The translations under genes and the position numbers were made by a program. DNA of 64,000 nt. Source: Niallia sp. FSL W8-0635 (GTDB taxonomy: Bacteria; Bacillota; Bacilli; Bacillales; Cytobacillaceae). The notes under the pieces are model-generated. The model had not been told where the DNA came from. It was given only the letters and a program-made list of their open reading frames with translations, and searched no databases. The stretch lies in the NCBI RefSeq assembly GCF_038007965.1, contig NZ_JBBOYD010000001.1, positions 598,501 through 662,500 on the forward strand, in the 5' to 3' direction. Positions within the stretch are counted from its first letter, which is position 1. Each line of letters begins with the position of its first letter. Positions 1 through 9,471 of the stretch are shown here, one piece after another.

Positions 1-1119
1 GAAGTAAAGACAAGTCAAATGATTGGTGATTTGTTAGAAAGCTTTGGCATTGAGGTAAGAAGGAATGTCGGTGGAAACGGCGTCGTCGGTAAAATTTATG
101 GGGCAAAGCCAGGAAAAACCATTGCATTACGAGCAGACTTTGATGCATTACCTATTCAGGATGAAAAAAATGTGGATTTTAAATCGAAAGTACCAGGTGT
201 AATGCATGCATGCGGACATGATGGTCATACAGCTACTTTATTAGCAGTAGCCAAAGTTTTACAGGAGAATTCTGATGATTTAGCAGGAAATGTGGTGCTG
301 CTCCATCAACATGCTGAAGAATTACCACCAGGTGGAGCCATTGCAATGATTGAAGATGGCTGTTTGGATGGAGTAGATGTTGTATATGGTGCCCACTTGG
401 CGTCAGGTAGTGAGTTAGGAAGTGTCCTCTTTAGAATAGGACCTGTTTCTGCTTCGAGTGATACATTTGAATTGAAAATTCAAGGAAAGGGCGGGCATGG
501 TGCTTCCCCTCATCAAACAATTGATGCAATTGCAGTCGGTGCACAAATTGCAAATCAGTTAAAGCATATTGTCAGTAGACGAGTAAATCCACAAAAACCT
601 GCAGTTATTTCCATTGGTTCTTTCCATGCTGGAAATGCAGGAAATGTCATTGCAGATACGGTGGAACTAACAGGAACAGTCCGTACATTTGATGAAGATG
701 TTCGCCTACTGATTGAAGAAGAAATGGAACAATTAATTAGTGGAGTGTGTAAAGCATTTCACGCTGAATATGAGTTTAGCTATACAAAAGGCTATCCATC
801 TACTGTTAATACAGCAGATGAAACGAATATTCTAGAAAACTGCTTGAAAGACGTCTTACCTGAAAGCAAGCTTGTAAAAATAGAAAAGCCTGGCATGGGT
901 GGAGAAGACTTTTCTTACTATCTACAAAATCGTCCAGGATGTTTCTTCTCAGTTGGAGCTCGTAATGAAGAAATTGATGCTGTCTATCCTCATCATCACC
1001 CAAAATTTACGTTTGATGAAAGTGCAATGCTGCATACAGCCAAAATATTTTTAGGCTTGGTAGATTACTATACGAATGCAGAAAAGAAAGAGGCTTTAGT
1101 GAATAGCTCCACTATATAA
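1..1119 (+). CDS. M20-family amidohydrolase (5' end cut by window)
   Basis: Metal-dependent amidohydrolase of the M20/aminoacylase type, which removes acyl groups from N-acyl amino acids or related amides in the cytoplasm. The frame is open to base 1, and the first codons (EVKTSQMIGDLL) match the internal start of family members, so about 20-25 N-terminal residues lie outside the window. Metal ligands are visible: the HACGHDGH motif at about residues 69-76 of the partial protein, HAEE at about 119-122, and a C-terminal HHHP motif. The substrate is not readable from sequence. It precedes a peptide importer by 558 bases of repeats, so joint function is only a guess. Confidence 0.9.
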   Translation, partial: EVKTSQMIGDLLESFGIEVRRNVGGNGVVGKIYGAKPGKTIALRADFDALPIQDEKNVDFKSKVPGVMHACGHDGHTATLLAVAKVLQENSDDLAGNVVLLHQHAEELPPGGAIAMIEDGCLDGVDVVYGAHLASGSELGSVLFRIGPVSASSDTFELKIQGKGGHGASPHQTIDAIAVGAQIANQLKHIVSRRVNPQKPAVISIGSFHAGNAGNVIADTVELTGTVRTFDEDVRLLIEEEMEQLISGVCKAFHAEYEFSYTKGYPSTVNTADETNILENCLKDVLPESKLVKIEKPGMGGEDFSYYLQNRPGCFFSVGARNEEIDAVYPHHHPKFTFDESAMLHTAKIFLGLVDYYTNAEKKEALVNSSTI

Positions 1120-1154
1120 AATTAGAAAAAATCTAACGTTCACACAGGTGGTAA

Positions 1155-1664
1155 GCGCCTATCAGCTAGCAAACTTCTGATCATCTCCCTACGATAAGTC
1201 AACATCAGTTCACTAACGTTCACTGTGTTTCCTTTATCTCAGTCGGTGTTCTTCCAGTTTGTACGCTGATAACCAGGCGCTTACGCTTTATGAAATAACA
1301 GGGAATAAGGTTCTAATTCAGGAAACGATCTAGCTCCAGCGCCTATCAGCTAGCAAACTTCTGATCACCTCCCTACGATAAGTCAACATCAGTTCACTAA
1401 CGTTCACTGTGTTTCCTTTATCTCAGTCGGTGTTCTTCCAGTTTGTACGCTGATAACCAGGCGCTTACGCTTTATGAAATAACAGGGAATAAGGTTCTAA
1501 GTCAGGAAACGATCTAGCTCCAGCGCCTATCAGCTAGCAAACTTCCAATCATCTCCCTGCGATAAGTCAACATCGATTCACTAACGTTCATCGTGTTTCC
1601 TTTATCTCAGTCGATGATTCTCCAGTTTGTACGCTGATGAGCAAGGCGCTTACGCTTTTCTAAT
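1155..1664. repeat. Three tandem 184-bp hairpin repeats
   Basis: Three near-identical units start at about 1155, 1339 and 1523, with an exact period of 184 bases. Each opens with GCGCCTATCAGC and closes with a complementary GCTGAT...GGCGC arm (1265-1280, 1449-1464, 1633-1649), so each unit can fold into a long hairpin. The third copy has diverged and ends TTACGCTTTTCTAATAGGAGG, which supplies the ribosome binding site of the next gene. No open frame of note crosses the units. A shortened relative of the 3' end recurs at about 14396-14414 in front of the germination operon. This block fills the whole gap between the amidohydrolase and the importer. Confidence 0.85.
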
Positions 1665-1676
1665 AGGAGGGGAAGT

Positions 1677-2699
1677 ATGGGTCAGAATATTTTAGAAGTG
1701 GATAAATTGCAGACAGCTTTTCGTACGGATAAGGGAGAGGTTGTTTCGGTAGAGGAGGTTACATTTCATCTTCAGCCAGGTGAAACCATTGGGATTGTGG
1801 GGGAGTCGGGATGTGGTAAAAGTGTAACTTCCTTATCAATTATGAGATTACTAGGAAAACATGGATATATTAAAAAAGGTTCGATTAATCTGAATGGAAA
1901 AGATTTAGCGAAAATTTCAGAAGCAGAAATGCGTAAGGTTAGAGGAAATGAAATATCCATGATTTTTCAGGAACCGATGACTTCTTTAAATCCAGTTTTT
2001 ACGATCGGTAATCAAATGGTGGAATTAATTCGTTTACATATGGGCTTAAACGCTAAGAAAGCGAAAAGCTATGCGGTAGAAATGCTTAAGAAAGTAGGTA
2101 TTCCGAGAGCAGAGGTAATTATAGATGAATATCCACATGCTCTTTCAGGAGGAATGCGTCAAAGGGTAATGATAGCGATGGCTCTATCTTGTAAACCTAA
2201 GCTATTAATTGCAGATGAGCCAACTACTGCATTAGATGTAACGATACAGGCACAGATTCTTGAATTAATGAAAAGCTTAAAAAATGAGTCAGAGACAGCT
2301 ATTATGATGATTACTCATGACTTAGGCGTAATTGCAGAAATGGCCGATAAAGTAATTGTTATGTATGCAGGACAAGTGGTAGAAGAGGCAGATGTCTTTA
2401 CTCTTTTCGATGAGCCGAAGCATCCATACACCAAAGGCTTAATCGACTCCATTCCACATTTAGAATATGATTCTCAGGAAAAATTGTATTCTATTCCTGG
2501 CTCTGTTCCAACATTACAGCAAATGCCAAAAGGGTGTAGATTCCACACGAGATGTCCTTATGTAACGGAAAAATGTATTTCCGAAAAACCTCCCCATATT
2601 AGCATAGACAATAAACTGAATCATAAGGTTCGTTGTTGGCTATATGAGGAAAATCAGCAAGAGAGTATGCCAAATGAAGAGAGGGAGGTTACTGTATGA
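1677..2699 (+). CDS. dppD: Di/oligopeptide ABC importer ATPase (DppD/OppD type)
   Basis: One of two ATPase subunits that power peptide uptake by the importer encoded at 1677-7286. Walker A GESGCGKS lies at residues 42-49, the LSGGMRQR signature at about 157-164, and Walker B LLIADEP with TTALD follows. The C-terminal extension with GCRFHTRCP and further cysteines is typical of the Opp/Dpp ATPases. The 340-residue length is normal. ATG is preceded by AGGAGG inside the end of the third upstream repeat. It overlaps the next gene by four bases (ATGA), so the two are translationally coupled. Dpp versus Opp or nickel import cannot be settled without the binding specificity. Confidence 0.93.
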   Translation: MGQNILEVDKLQTAFRTDKGEVVSVEEVTFHLQPGETIGIVGESGCGKSVTSLSIMRLLGKHGYIKKGSINLNGKDLAKISEAEMRKVRGNEISMIFQEPMTSLNPVFTIGNQMVELIRLHMGLNAKKAKSYAVEMLKKVGIPRAEVIIDEYPHALSGGMRQRVMIAMALSCKPKLLIADEPTTALDVTIQAQILELMKSLKNESETAIMMITHDLGVIAEMADKVIVMYAGQVVEEADVFTLFDEPKHPYTKGLIDSIPHLEYDSQEKLYSIPGSVPTLQQMPKGCRFHTRCPYVTEKCISEKPPHISIDNKLNHKVRCWLYEENQQESMPNEEREVTV

Positions 2700-3709
2700 G
2701 CATAGAAACTTTACCTAAAAAAGACGGAATATTCAAAGAACAAGAACAACCGTTAGTAGAAATTCAAAATCTAAAGAAATACTATCCAATTAAGAAAGGT
2801 ATTCTCTCGAAAACAGTTGGTCATGTAAAGGCAGTGGATGGGCTTAATTTTTCCATATATCCTGGGGAAACTATTTCTCTTGTTGGGGAGTCGGGATGTG
2901 GGAAATCCACTACTGGTAGAGCGATTGTAAAGCTAGATCCACCGACTGAAGGGAAAGTGTTATTTGAAGGCAAAGATATGGCAACGATTCAACATAAGGA
3001 ATTGAGAAAAATTCGGACAGAGATGCAAATCATCTTTCAGGATCCTTATTCTTCTCTTAATCCACGTAAGCGAATAGGAGATTTATTGGCGGAACCATTA
3101 ATTGCCCATCGACTTGCCACGAAAGAAGAGGCAAATAAAAAGGTAGATCAAATACTTGAAATTGTAGGGTTAACGAAATTCCATAAGAGCCGATATCCTC
3201 ATGAATTTTCTGGAGGTCAAAGACAAAGGGTTGGTATCGCCAGGGCACTTATGTTAAATCCGAAATTGGTTGTTTGTGATGAACCAGTATCAGCGTTGGA
3301 TGTGTCTATCCAAGCTCAAGTATTAAATTTATTAAAAGATTTACAAAAAGAATTTAACTTAACTTATCTATTTATCGCTCATGGTCTAGGAGCGGTTAAG
3401 TATATAAGTGATCGAATTGCAGTTATGTATTTAGGGAAAATCGTTGAAATTGGAAAGACAGAAGAAATATTTAAAAATCCTAAGCACCCATATACGAAAA
3501 TATTGTTAAGCGCTTATCCTATTCCAAATCCCCATCTTCGAAATAGAGAAAGGATTGTAGTAGAAGGAGATGTTCCGAGTCCGGCAAATCCACCAAAGGG
3601 CTGTAGATTTCATACAAGATGTCCAATGGCCCAAGCTATTTGTAAGGAGAAGGAGCCACTATTGAATGCAACAGATCATTCCGTTGCCTGTCATTTTCCA
3701 CTAAATTAA
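2696..3709 (+). CDS. dppF: Di/oligopeptide ABC importer ATPase (DppF/OppF type)
   Basis: The second ATPase of the peptide importer. Walker A GESGCGKS is at residues 64-71, the FSGGQRQR signature and the VVCDEPVSALD Walker B follow, and the C-terminal GCRFHTRCP element is present. The length of 337 residues is typical. One oddity: the H-loop region reads IAHGLGAV where most relatives have an Asp right after the switch His (AHDLSVV), so Asp is replaced by Gly. The switch His itself is kept, so the protein is probably active. It starts within the stop codon of the preceding gene and is followed 15 bases later by the first permease. Confidence 0.93.
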   Translation: MSIETLPKKDGIFKEQEQPLVEIQNLKKYYPIKKGILSKTVGHVKAVDGLNFSIYPGETISLVGESGCGKSTTGRAIVKLDPPTEGKVLFEGKDMATIQHKELRKIRTEMQIIFQDPYSSLNPRKRIGDLLAEPLIAHRLATKEEANKKVDQILEIVGLTKFHKSRYPHEFSGGQRQRVGIARALMLNPKLVVCDEPVSALDVSIQAQVLNLLKDLQKEFNLTYLFIAHGLGAVKYISDRIAVMYLGKIVEIGKTEEIFKNPKHPYTKILLSAYPIPNPHLRNRERIVVEGDVPSPANPPKGCRFHTRCPMAQAICKEKEPLLNATDHSVACHFPLN

Positions 3710-3724
3710 AGGAGGGAGATTTGT

Positions 3725-4675
3725 TTGTTCCAATATATTATCAGGAGATTATTAATAGCCATTCCGGTGTTGTTGGGAGTAACTATATTTAACTTTTTAA
3801 TTATTAACCTCGCTCCTGGTAACCCTGTGGATATGTATATTAATCCAGATACAACCCAGGCAGATATCGATGCGAAGAAAGAAGCATTGGGACTTAATGA
3901 TCCCATCTACGTTCAGTACTTTAGATGGCTTGGAAATCTTTTGCAAGGAGATTTTGGTTTTTCGTATACAACGTATGAACCAGTGTTGGATTTAGTACTA
4001 AATAGAGTAGGGCCAACGTTGCTTCTCATGAGTACGGCTTTAATTATTGCTTATATCATTGCCATTCCAATTGGAATTTTAAGTGCAACTAAACAGTATT
4101 CTTGGATTGATTATTTAACAACTACATTTTCTTTTTTAGGTGTATCTATTCCTAACTTTTTCTTAGGCTTGGGAAGTATTTATGTTTTTGCACTTGTATT
4201 AAATATTTTACCTACAGGTGGAATGTTTACACTAGGTAGCAATGGAGGATTTGTTGATACGTTTTTCCACCTAATTATGCCAGCAGCTATATTAGGGACT
4301 GGAATTGCAGGAAGTACAGTCCGCTACGTTAGAAGTAGCATGCTAGAAGTGCTAGGGCAGGATTATTTGCGGACTGCGCGAGCGAAAGGATTAAAGGAAT
4401 TTATTGTTACGAATAAACATGGGTTAAAAAATGCGTTGATTCCAATAATTACAATTATCGGGATGGAGATACCAATTTTAATTGGTGGAGCAGTTGTCAC
4501 AGAACAAATTTTTCAATGGCCTGGTTTAGGACAATTAACGATTCAGTCTATTTCATCACGTGACTATCCTACATTGATGGCTATCAATTTTATCGCAGCA
4601 CTTGCTGTATTATTCTCTAATCTACTTGCTGATATTTTATATGCGGTTGTAGATCCACGAATAAAGTATAACTAA
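3725..4675 (+). CDS. dppB: Peptide ABC importer permease (DppB/OppB type)
   Basis: Integral membrane subunit of the importer. It begins MFQYIIRRLLIAIPVLLGVTIFNF, the usual first helix of DppB proteins, and has about six membrane segments. The permease-ATPase contact (EAA) loop is visible as DYLRTARAKGLKEF around residues 213-226. The start is TTG at 3725: AGGAGGG at 3710-3716 sits nine bases upstream, and no ATG or GTG fits the family N-terminus. It follows the ATPase gene closely and is followed by the second permease after six bases. Confidence 0.93.
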   Translation: MFQYIIRRLLIAIPVLLGVTIFNFLIINLAPGNPVDMYINPDTTQADIDAKKEALGLNDPIYVQYFRWLGNLLQGDFGFSYTTYEPVLDLVLNRVGPTLLLMSTALIIAYIIAIPIGILSATKQYSWIDYLTTTFSFLGVSIPNFFLGLGSIYVFALVLNILPTGGMFTLGSNGGFVDTFFHLIMPAAILGTGIAGSTVRYVRSSMLEVLGQDYLRTARAKGLKEFIVTNKHGLKNALIPIITIIGMEIPILIGGAVVTEQIFQWPGLGQLTIQSISSRDYPTLMAINFIAALAVLFSNLLADILYAVVDPRIKYN

Positions 4676-4687
4676 GGGGGAGTGAAC

Positions 4688-5614
4688 ATGAGTATTCCTA
4701 ATGTGAAAATGGATACGGACTTACCAGTAAATAATGTGGTGATTCCTGTTCAAGAGCAGTTGGGGAATGAAGAAAGCTACCTGAAACTAATAACAAAGCG
4801 ATTCTTTAAACATAAGTTAGCAGTTGTTGGACTGATTATTTTTTCATTAATGGTTTTGGTTGCAATCTTTGCTCCAGTCATTGCACCACATAATCCCTAT
4901 TCAGTGGATGGAGAATTTGCAGCGGCTCCATCTGCGGAAAACATCCTTGGTACAGATGAAGTAGGAAGGGATTTGTTTAGTCGCTTATTATATGCTGCCA
5001 GAGTTTCCTTATCTGTAGGAGTAGGGGCAGTCGCAATCTATGTTGCCATCGGTACGATTCTAGGAGCGATTGCGGGGTATTTTGGCAAATGGGTAGATAT
5101 GGTAATCATGCGTATTACAGATGTATTCATGTCATTCCCCTATTTAATGGTTATTTTAGTCCTTGTAAGTATTATGGGTCCTAGTCTTTTTAATGTAATT
5201 TTAGTATTAGGCTTACTCGGATGGCCGTCAATTGCTAGATTAGTAAGAGGTTGTGTACTAACGATTAAAGAAATGGATTATGTAAAAGCGGGTGTCGCAT
5301 TAGGCTATTCAACACCAAAAATCGTCTTTCAGCATATTCTACCAAACTGTATTGCACCTATATTAGTAAATGCTACATTCGGTATTGCGTCTGCCATTAT
5401 TATGGAAGCATCTCTTAGTTTTCTAGGAATGGGAGTTCAGCCTCCAACAGCAAGTTGGGGCAATATGTTAAACGAAGCTCAATCTATTACAGTACTTGCA
5501 ACGCAGCCTTGGTTATGGATTCCACCTGGAGTTATGATATTACTTGCTGTTTTATCTATTAATTTTATGGGGGATGGCTTAAGAGATGCAATGGATCCGA
5601 AGAGCCTAAAATAA
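4688..5614 (+). CDS. dppC: Peptide ABC importer permease (DppC/OppC type)
   Basis: Second membrane subunit of the peptide importer, forming the channel with the DppB-type protein. It has the cytosolic N-terminal stretch and the first long helix (KLAVVGLIIFSLMVLVAIF) typical of DppC, and an EAA loop reading KEMDYVKAGVALGYS. Start choice: a GTG at 4682 abuts the AGGGGG ribosome binding site (4675-4680), so the in-frame ATG at 4688, seven bases downstream, is preferred and gives 308 residues. It is the fourth gene of the operon, 52 bases before the binding lipoprotein. Confidence 0.92.
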   Translation: MSIPNVKMDTDLPVNNVVIPVQEQLGNEESYLKLITKRFFKHKLAVVGLIIFSLMVLVAIFAPVIAPHNPYSVDGEFAAAPSAENILGTDEVGRDLFSRLLYAARVSLSVGVGAVAIYVAIGTILGAIAGYFGKWVDMVIMRITDVFMSFPYLMVILVLVSIMGPSLFNVILVLGLLGWPSIARLVRGCVLTIKEMDYVKAGVALGYSTPKIVFQHILPNCIAPILVNATFGIASAIIMEASLSFLGMGVQPPTASWGNMLNEAQSITVLATQPWLWIPPGVMILLAVLSINFMGDGLRDAMDPKSLK

Positions 5615-5666
5615 TGGAGGAAATGTATTTACTAACATTATAGAAAAATAGACGGGGGAAAAATCG

Positions 5667-7286
5667 ATGAAAAAATTCAAAATGATATTTAGCATGTTTT
5701 CCATAGTAATATTATTATTGCTTTCGGCATGTGCTGGTGCAAATAACACAGCATCAACAGGCGGAGGGTCTAAGGAAAATACAATGTATCTCGGACTAGT
5801 AAATGCTCCAGTAAGTTTTAACCCAATAAACTCTTCTGATATTGCAGCTGCATGGTTAGAAAAGTTTATGTTTGATACCTTTTTAGAAATGACTGCACCA
5901 TTGGAATTTACACCAAAGCTAGCAGAATCCTTCGAAACAGAGGATAATCAAACATTTACAATAAAGATTAACAAGGATGCTAACTGGTCTGATGGCACAC
6001 CAGTTACCTCTGCAGACGTTGCTTTTACTTTAAATTTAGTTGCTAATCCAAAGACTGAAACAGCTGTTGGAGCTTATTTAACCCAATTAGAGGGGTTAAC
6101 GGTAAATGGAAAACTTCCAGACGGTGTAACAGAAATACCTTCTTTGACTATTGTTGACGATAAGACGATTCAATTTAAAACAAAAGCACCAGTTGATCCG
6201 AATATGGTGAAGGAACAGTTAGGGTCAAAATTTATGATTCTACCAGAACATAAGCTAAAGGACATTGCTCCAGAAAATCTACAAAAAGATCCTTTTATGA
6301 TGAATCCAACTGTAACAAATGGACCTTTCAAATTTGTTAAGTATGCGAAAGACCAGTACGTAGAATATGAGAAAAACGAAGATTATTATTTAGGAGAAGT
6401 AGAATTAGATAAACTATTCGTGAAAATAATGCCAGCAGCAAACCTTGTAGCCCAGTTACAAACAGGGGAGATTCATATGAATGCAGCGGCGGGTATTGGG
6501 AAAATTGCTGTTCAAGATTTTGAAACAGTAGAAGGCTTTGATAATGTAACGACAAAAACAGAGAAAACATATGGATATCAAAATATGAGTTTTAATATGG
6601 AAACTATTACAGATCAAAAAGTTAGACAGGCAATTGCATATGCAATTGACCGTCAAAAAATTGTTGATCAATTACTTAAAGGAGAAGGAGAAATTGTAGA
6701 CGGACCGTATACGTCTATCAGTCCTTATCTTGATACAGAGTTAGAAACATACACATATGATCCAGAAAAATCGAAGCAATTGCTAGAAGAAGCAGGTTGG
6801 GATTTCGATAAGACATTAGAATTCGTTGTTCCAATCGGAAACAAAGTACGTGAGCAATCAGCAAATATTATTGCAGAAAATCTTAAAGCGGTTGGCTTAA
6901 AGCTAAATACGACTACGTATGACTTCCCAACCATTATGGCAAAAGCGAAAGCTGGAGAATATGATTTAATGTTAATTGGTTTCACTAATACAATTGATCC
7001 AGATTTAACAACGATTTATGGTTCAAGTGGATCAAGTAACTATACGAAGTATAACAATCCAAAGGTAGACGAATTGCTTGAGAAAGGTAAACAAGAACCA
7101 GATACAGAAAAACGTAAACAGATTTATAATGAACTTCAAGCAATTTGGAGTGAAGAGATGCCACTATTTACACTGTACTCCGACTATGACTTTGCAGCAG
7201 TTTCGAAAGATGTAGCAGTTGGAGGACCAAAGATTTTCGGTTTCCATAACGAACTATATAAATGGTCATTGACAGGTGCAAACTAA
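5667..7286 (+). CDS. dppA: Peptide-binding lipoprotein of ABC importer (DppA/OppA type)
   Basis: Extracytoplasmic solute-binding protein of SBP family 5, anchored to the outer face of the membrane. The N-terminus has a lysine-rich start, a hydrophobic core and the lipobox LLSAC with Cys at residue 21. A low-complexity Gly/Thr/Ser linker follows, then the family-5 body, including the SDGTPVTSADVAFTL motif near residue 108 and RQAIAYAIDRQKIV near 320. The length of 539 residues is typical. It is the last gene of the importer operon and is followed by a strong terminator, so the operon is complete. The ligand (di-, oligopeptide or other) cannot be read from the sequence. Confidence 0.93.
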   Translation: MKKFKMIFSMFSIVILLLLSACAGANNTASTGGGSKENTMYLGLVNAPVSFNPINSSDIAAAWLEKFMFDTFLEMTAPLEFTPKLAESFETEDNQTFTIKINKDANWSDGTPVTSADVAFTLNLVANPKTETAVGAYLTQLEGLTVNGKLPDGVTEIPSLTIVDDKTIQFKTKAPVDPNMVKEQLGSKFMILPEHKLKDIAPENLQKDPFMMNPTVTNGPFKFVKYAKDQYVEYEKNEDYYLGEVELDKLFVKIMPAANLVAQLQTGEIHMNAAAGIGKIAVQDFETVEGFDNVTTKTEKTYGYQNMSFNMETITDQKVRQAIAYAIDRQKIVDQLLKGEGEIVDGPYTSISPYLDTELETYTYDPEKSKQLLEEAGWDFDKTLEFVVPIGNKVREQSANIIAENLKAVGLKLNTTTYDFPTIMAKAKAGEYDLMLIGFTNTIDPDLTTIYGSSGSSNYTKYNNPKVDELLEKGKQEPDTEKRKQIYNELQAIWSEEMPLFTLYSDYDFAAVSKDVAVGGPKIFGFHNELYKWSLTGAN

Positions 7287-7296
7287 ATAAGGGAAG

Positions 7297-7338
7297 AACG
7301 ACTAAGCCTATACTATATGGGGCTTAGTCGTTTTTGAT
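7297..7338 (+). terminator. Terminator of the peptide importer operon
   Basis: AACGACTAAGCC (7297-7308) pairs with GGCTTAGTCGTT (7321-7332) over 12 bp around a 12-base loop and runs into TTTTT. It starts ten bases after the lipoprotein stop codon. Confidence 0.92.
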
Positions 7339-7351
7339 TTTAGGTAACACA

Positions 7352-7510
7352 GGGTTTGGTTGAAAAAGAGAGTTTGGCTGAAAAGCTGTTGGGTTTGGCT
7401 GAAAAAAGAGAAGTTTGGCTGAAAAGCTGCTGGGCTTGGCTGATAAAAGGAAAATTCAGCTGATATCCTGCTGGGTTTTGGCTGATAAATATTAATGGAT
7501 AGCCGAAAAA
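7352..7510. repeat. Degenerate tandem repeat of TTTGGCTGAAAA units
   Basis: About seven imperfect units built on TTTGGCTGAAAA / TTGGCTGATAAA follow one another, several with an intervening GCTGCTGGG or GCTGTTGGG. The spacing is irregular. The minus strand is open here and would encode a Phe-Ser-Gln-Thr rich repeat, but it has no family resemblance or convincing start, so I read it as a repeat by-product. It lies just past a terminator and before the next promoter. A related unit (TTTGGCTCATAT) appears twice at 36969-37001. Confidence 0.7.
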
Positions 7511-7579
7511 ATAATACTTTGTTTCCGGCACATGTAAAAGAAAAAATTCTTCCGTAAATTCCCTCTTTTCTTCCTTCCA

Positions 7580-7643
7580 TTTAGTAAATTATTGTTTTCT
7601 AACTTACTAAAAAGAGGTATGATAAAAATAATGTTTAGTAAAC
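7580..7643 (+). promoter_or_regulatory. Candidate promoter with TTTAGTAAA operator repeats
   Basis: A -10 element TATGAT (7618-7623) has a weak -35 (TTTTCT) 17 bases upstream. TTTAGTAAA occurs at 7580-7588 and within the palindrome GTTTAGTAAAC at 7633-7643, and a related TTACTAAA lies at 7604-7611. The sites flank the core promoter as an operator pair would. They lie upstream of the exporter genes; the regulator is not identified. Confidence 0.45.
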
Positions 7644-7713
7644 CTAAAGAAGTTACATCGATGGTTGAAAGGAACGGATTTTCAACCAATCAGAACAAAG
7701 GCTGGAGGGAACA

Positions 7714-9471
7714 ATGTCAAAGATATTTGGTAGGCTTCGTGTATATAAACTAAGTATAACGATTGCTCTTTTTCTTATGTTAACAGAGCTCGCTGTAGAA
7801 TTAGTTCAACCGTTAATAATGGCAAAAATTATTGATGATGGTTTGGCTCATCAAGATACAAAAGTTGTGCTAATTTGGGGAGGGTTGCTAATTCTGTTTT
7901 CCCTTGTAGCATTTGCTGCTGGAATCATAAATACTTTTTATTCTGCCCATGTTTGTCAGAATTTTGGCTACAGTCTTCGGAATGAGTTATATCAAATCAT
8001 TCAATATTTTACCTTTTCCAGCAGTAATGTTTTTGCAAGTTCCTCTTTAATTACTAGATTAACCAATGATATTACGCAATTACAAAACACCATATTTATG
8101 GGACTGCGATTTTTATTAAGGGCACCACTTTTAATCATTGGCGGAATTATTATGTCATTTGTAGTCAATGTGAAATTGGCACTCATTCTGGCGATTACGA
8201 TTCCTTTAATCGTTGTGATGTTTATTTGGGTTATTAAAATAGGAAGAAATCTTTTTCAATCTGTACAAAAAAAGTTAGATCATGTTAACAGCGTGATGCT
8301 GGAAAATTTAACAGCAGTCCGACTTATTCGTGCATACATCCGTAAGCAATTTGAAAGAAATCGTTTTACACAAACGAGTGAGGATTTGAAAAATCTTACA
8401 CAAAAAGCATTACGAATAATGGAAACAACAGTGCCGCTTTTGTTATTTGCTATGAATTTATGTATTATTGCAATACTTTGGTTTGGTTCAGGACAAATCA
8501 ATACAGGTGAGGCTCAGATAGGAGAGGTAGTAGCGATTATTAATTACACATTAAGAATAACTTCTTCTATTTCTGTAGTTAGTATGTTAGTAATGGTAAT
8601 CTCTCGTTCAAAAGCTTCCGCTGATCGTATACAAGAGATTATTGATATAGAAGAAAAGGATACGGATAATCCAGTAGGAAATATGGAAACAACAATTAAA
8701 GGGAAAATTAATTTTCAGCATGTATCCTTTCAATATCCATCTAATAGAAGAAACACGATTGAAAATCTGCAATTTACCATTCAGCCAAAAGAAAGCATTG
8801 CAATATTAGGAGCAACAGGTTCAGGGAAAACAACACTTTTCCAATTAATTCCTCGGCTTTATGAACCTACAGAAGGAACCATTTTAATTGATGATAAGCG
8901 TGCGGATTCCTTTTCTTTAAATGCGTTAAGAAAGCAAATTGGCTATGTACCACAGGAATCGATGCTTTTTACTGGTACAATTAAAGAAAATATTATGTGG
9001 GGAAATCCAAATGCAACCTTTGAAGAAGTCGTGCAGGCTGCAAAGGATGCACAAATACATGAAACGATTATGCTAATGCCTCATACATACGATACAAGAA
9101 TTGGGCAAAAGGGAGTTAATTTATCAGGTGGACAAAAACAGCGTCTATCGATCGCAAGGGCACTTGTCAGAAAGCCGAGTATTCTCCTTTTAGATGACAG
9201 TACAAGTGCATTAGATTTAAAGACAGAAAAAAAATTGCTTGATGCTGTAGCAGCGTATCAATGTACACTTTTACTCATTACCCAAAAAGTATCTACTGCT
9301 ATGAAGGCAGATCGGGTGATGCTAATAGAAAATGGCCGTATCGTAAGCTTTGCCCCCCATGATCAACTATGGAAAACAAATAGTCTTTATCAAAAAATAG
9401 TCGAATCGCAACTAGGGGAAGGAGAGTGGGAGAATGCAAAGGGAACTAACCGATCCATTTCGTTATCCTAA
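7714..9471 (+). CDS. yfiB: ABC exporter half-transporter with degenerate ATPase site (YfiB-like)
   Basis: Membrane-ATPase fusion of the multidrug exporter class, one half of a heterodimer with the next gene. Six membrane helices occupy about residues 1-310, then an ATPase domain with Walker A GATGSGKT and a canonical LSGGQKQR signature. Two catalytic residues deviate: after Walker B it reads LLLDDSTSALD (Asp instead of the catalytic Glu), and the switch region reads ITQKVST (Gln instead of His). This is the usual picture for the degenerate site of heterodimeric exporters. Its length of 585 residues and its pairing resemble B. subtilis YfiB. The exported substrate is unknown. ATG follows GGAGGG. 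Its 3' end overlaps the partner by 38 bases. Confidence 0.85.
   Translation: MSKIFGRLRVYKLSITIALFLMLTELAVELVQPLIMAKIIDDGLAHQDTKVVLIWGGLLILFSLVAFAAGIINTFYSAHVCQNFGYSLRNELYQIIQYFTFSSSNVFASSSLITRLTNDITQLQNTIFMGLRFLLRAPLLIIGGIIMSFVVNVKLALILAITIPLIVVMFIWVIKIGRNLFQSVQKKLDHVNSVMLENLTAVRLIRAYIRKQFERNRFTQTSEDLKNLTQKALRIMETTVPLLLFAMNLCIIAILWFGSGQINTGEAQIGEVVAIINYTLRITSSISVVSMLVMVISRSKASADRIQEIIDIEEKDTDNPVGNMETTIKGKINFQHVSFQYPSNRRNTIENLQFTIQPKESIAILGATGSGKTTLFQLIPRLYEPTEGTILIDDKRADSFSLNALRKQIGYVPQESMLFTGTIKENIMWGNPNATFEEVVQAAKDAQIHETIMLMPHTYDTRIGQKGVNLSGGQKQRLSIARALVRKPSILLLDDSTSALDLKTEKKLLDAVAAYQCTLLLITQKVSTAMKADRVMLIENGRIVSFAPHDQLWKTNSLYQKIVESQLGEGEWENAKGTNRSISLS

Noticed and set aside
1155..1664. CRISPR-like array
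   Set aside because: The units are 184 bp with no short repeat-spacer pattern, and no cas genes are present.
7308..7580. Minus-strand 90-codon frame with Phe-Ser-Gln-Thr repeats
   Set aside because: It is produced by the TTTGGCTGAAAA tandem repeat, has no ribosome binding site or family resemblance, and overlaps a terminator.
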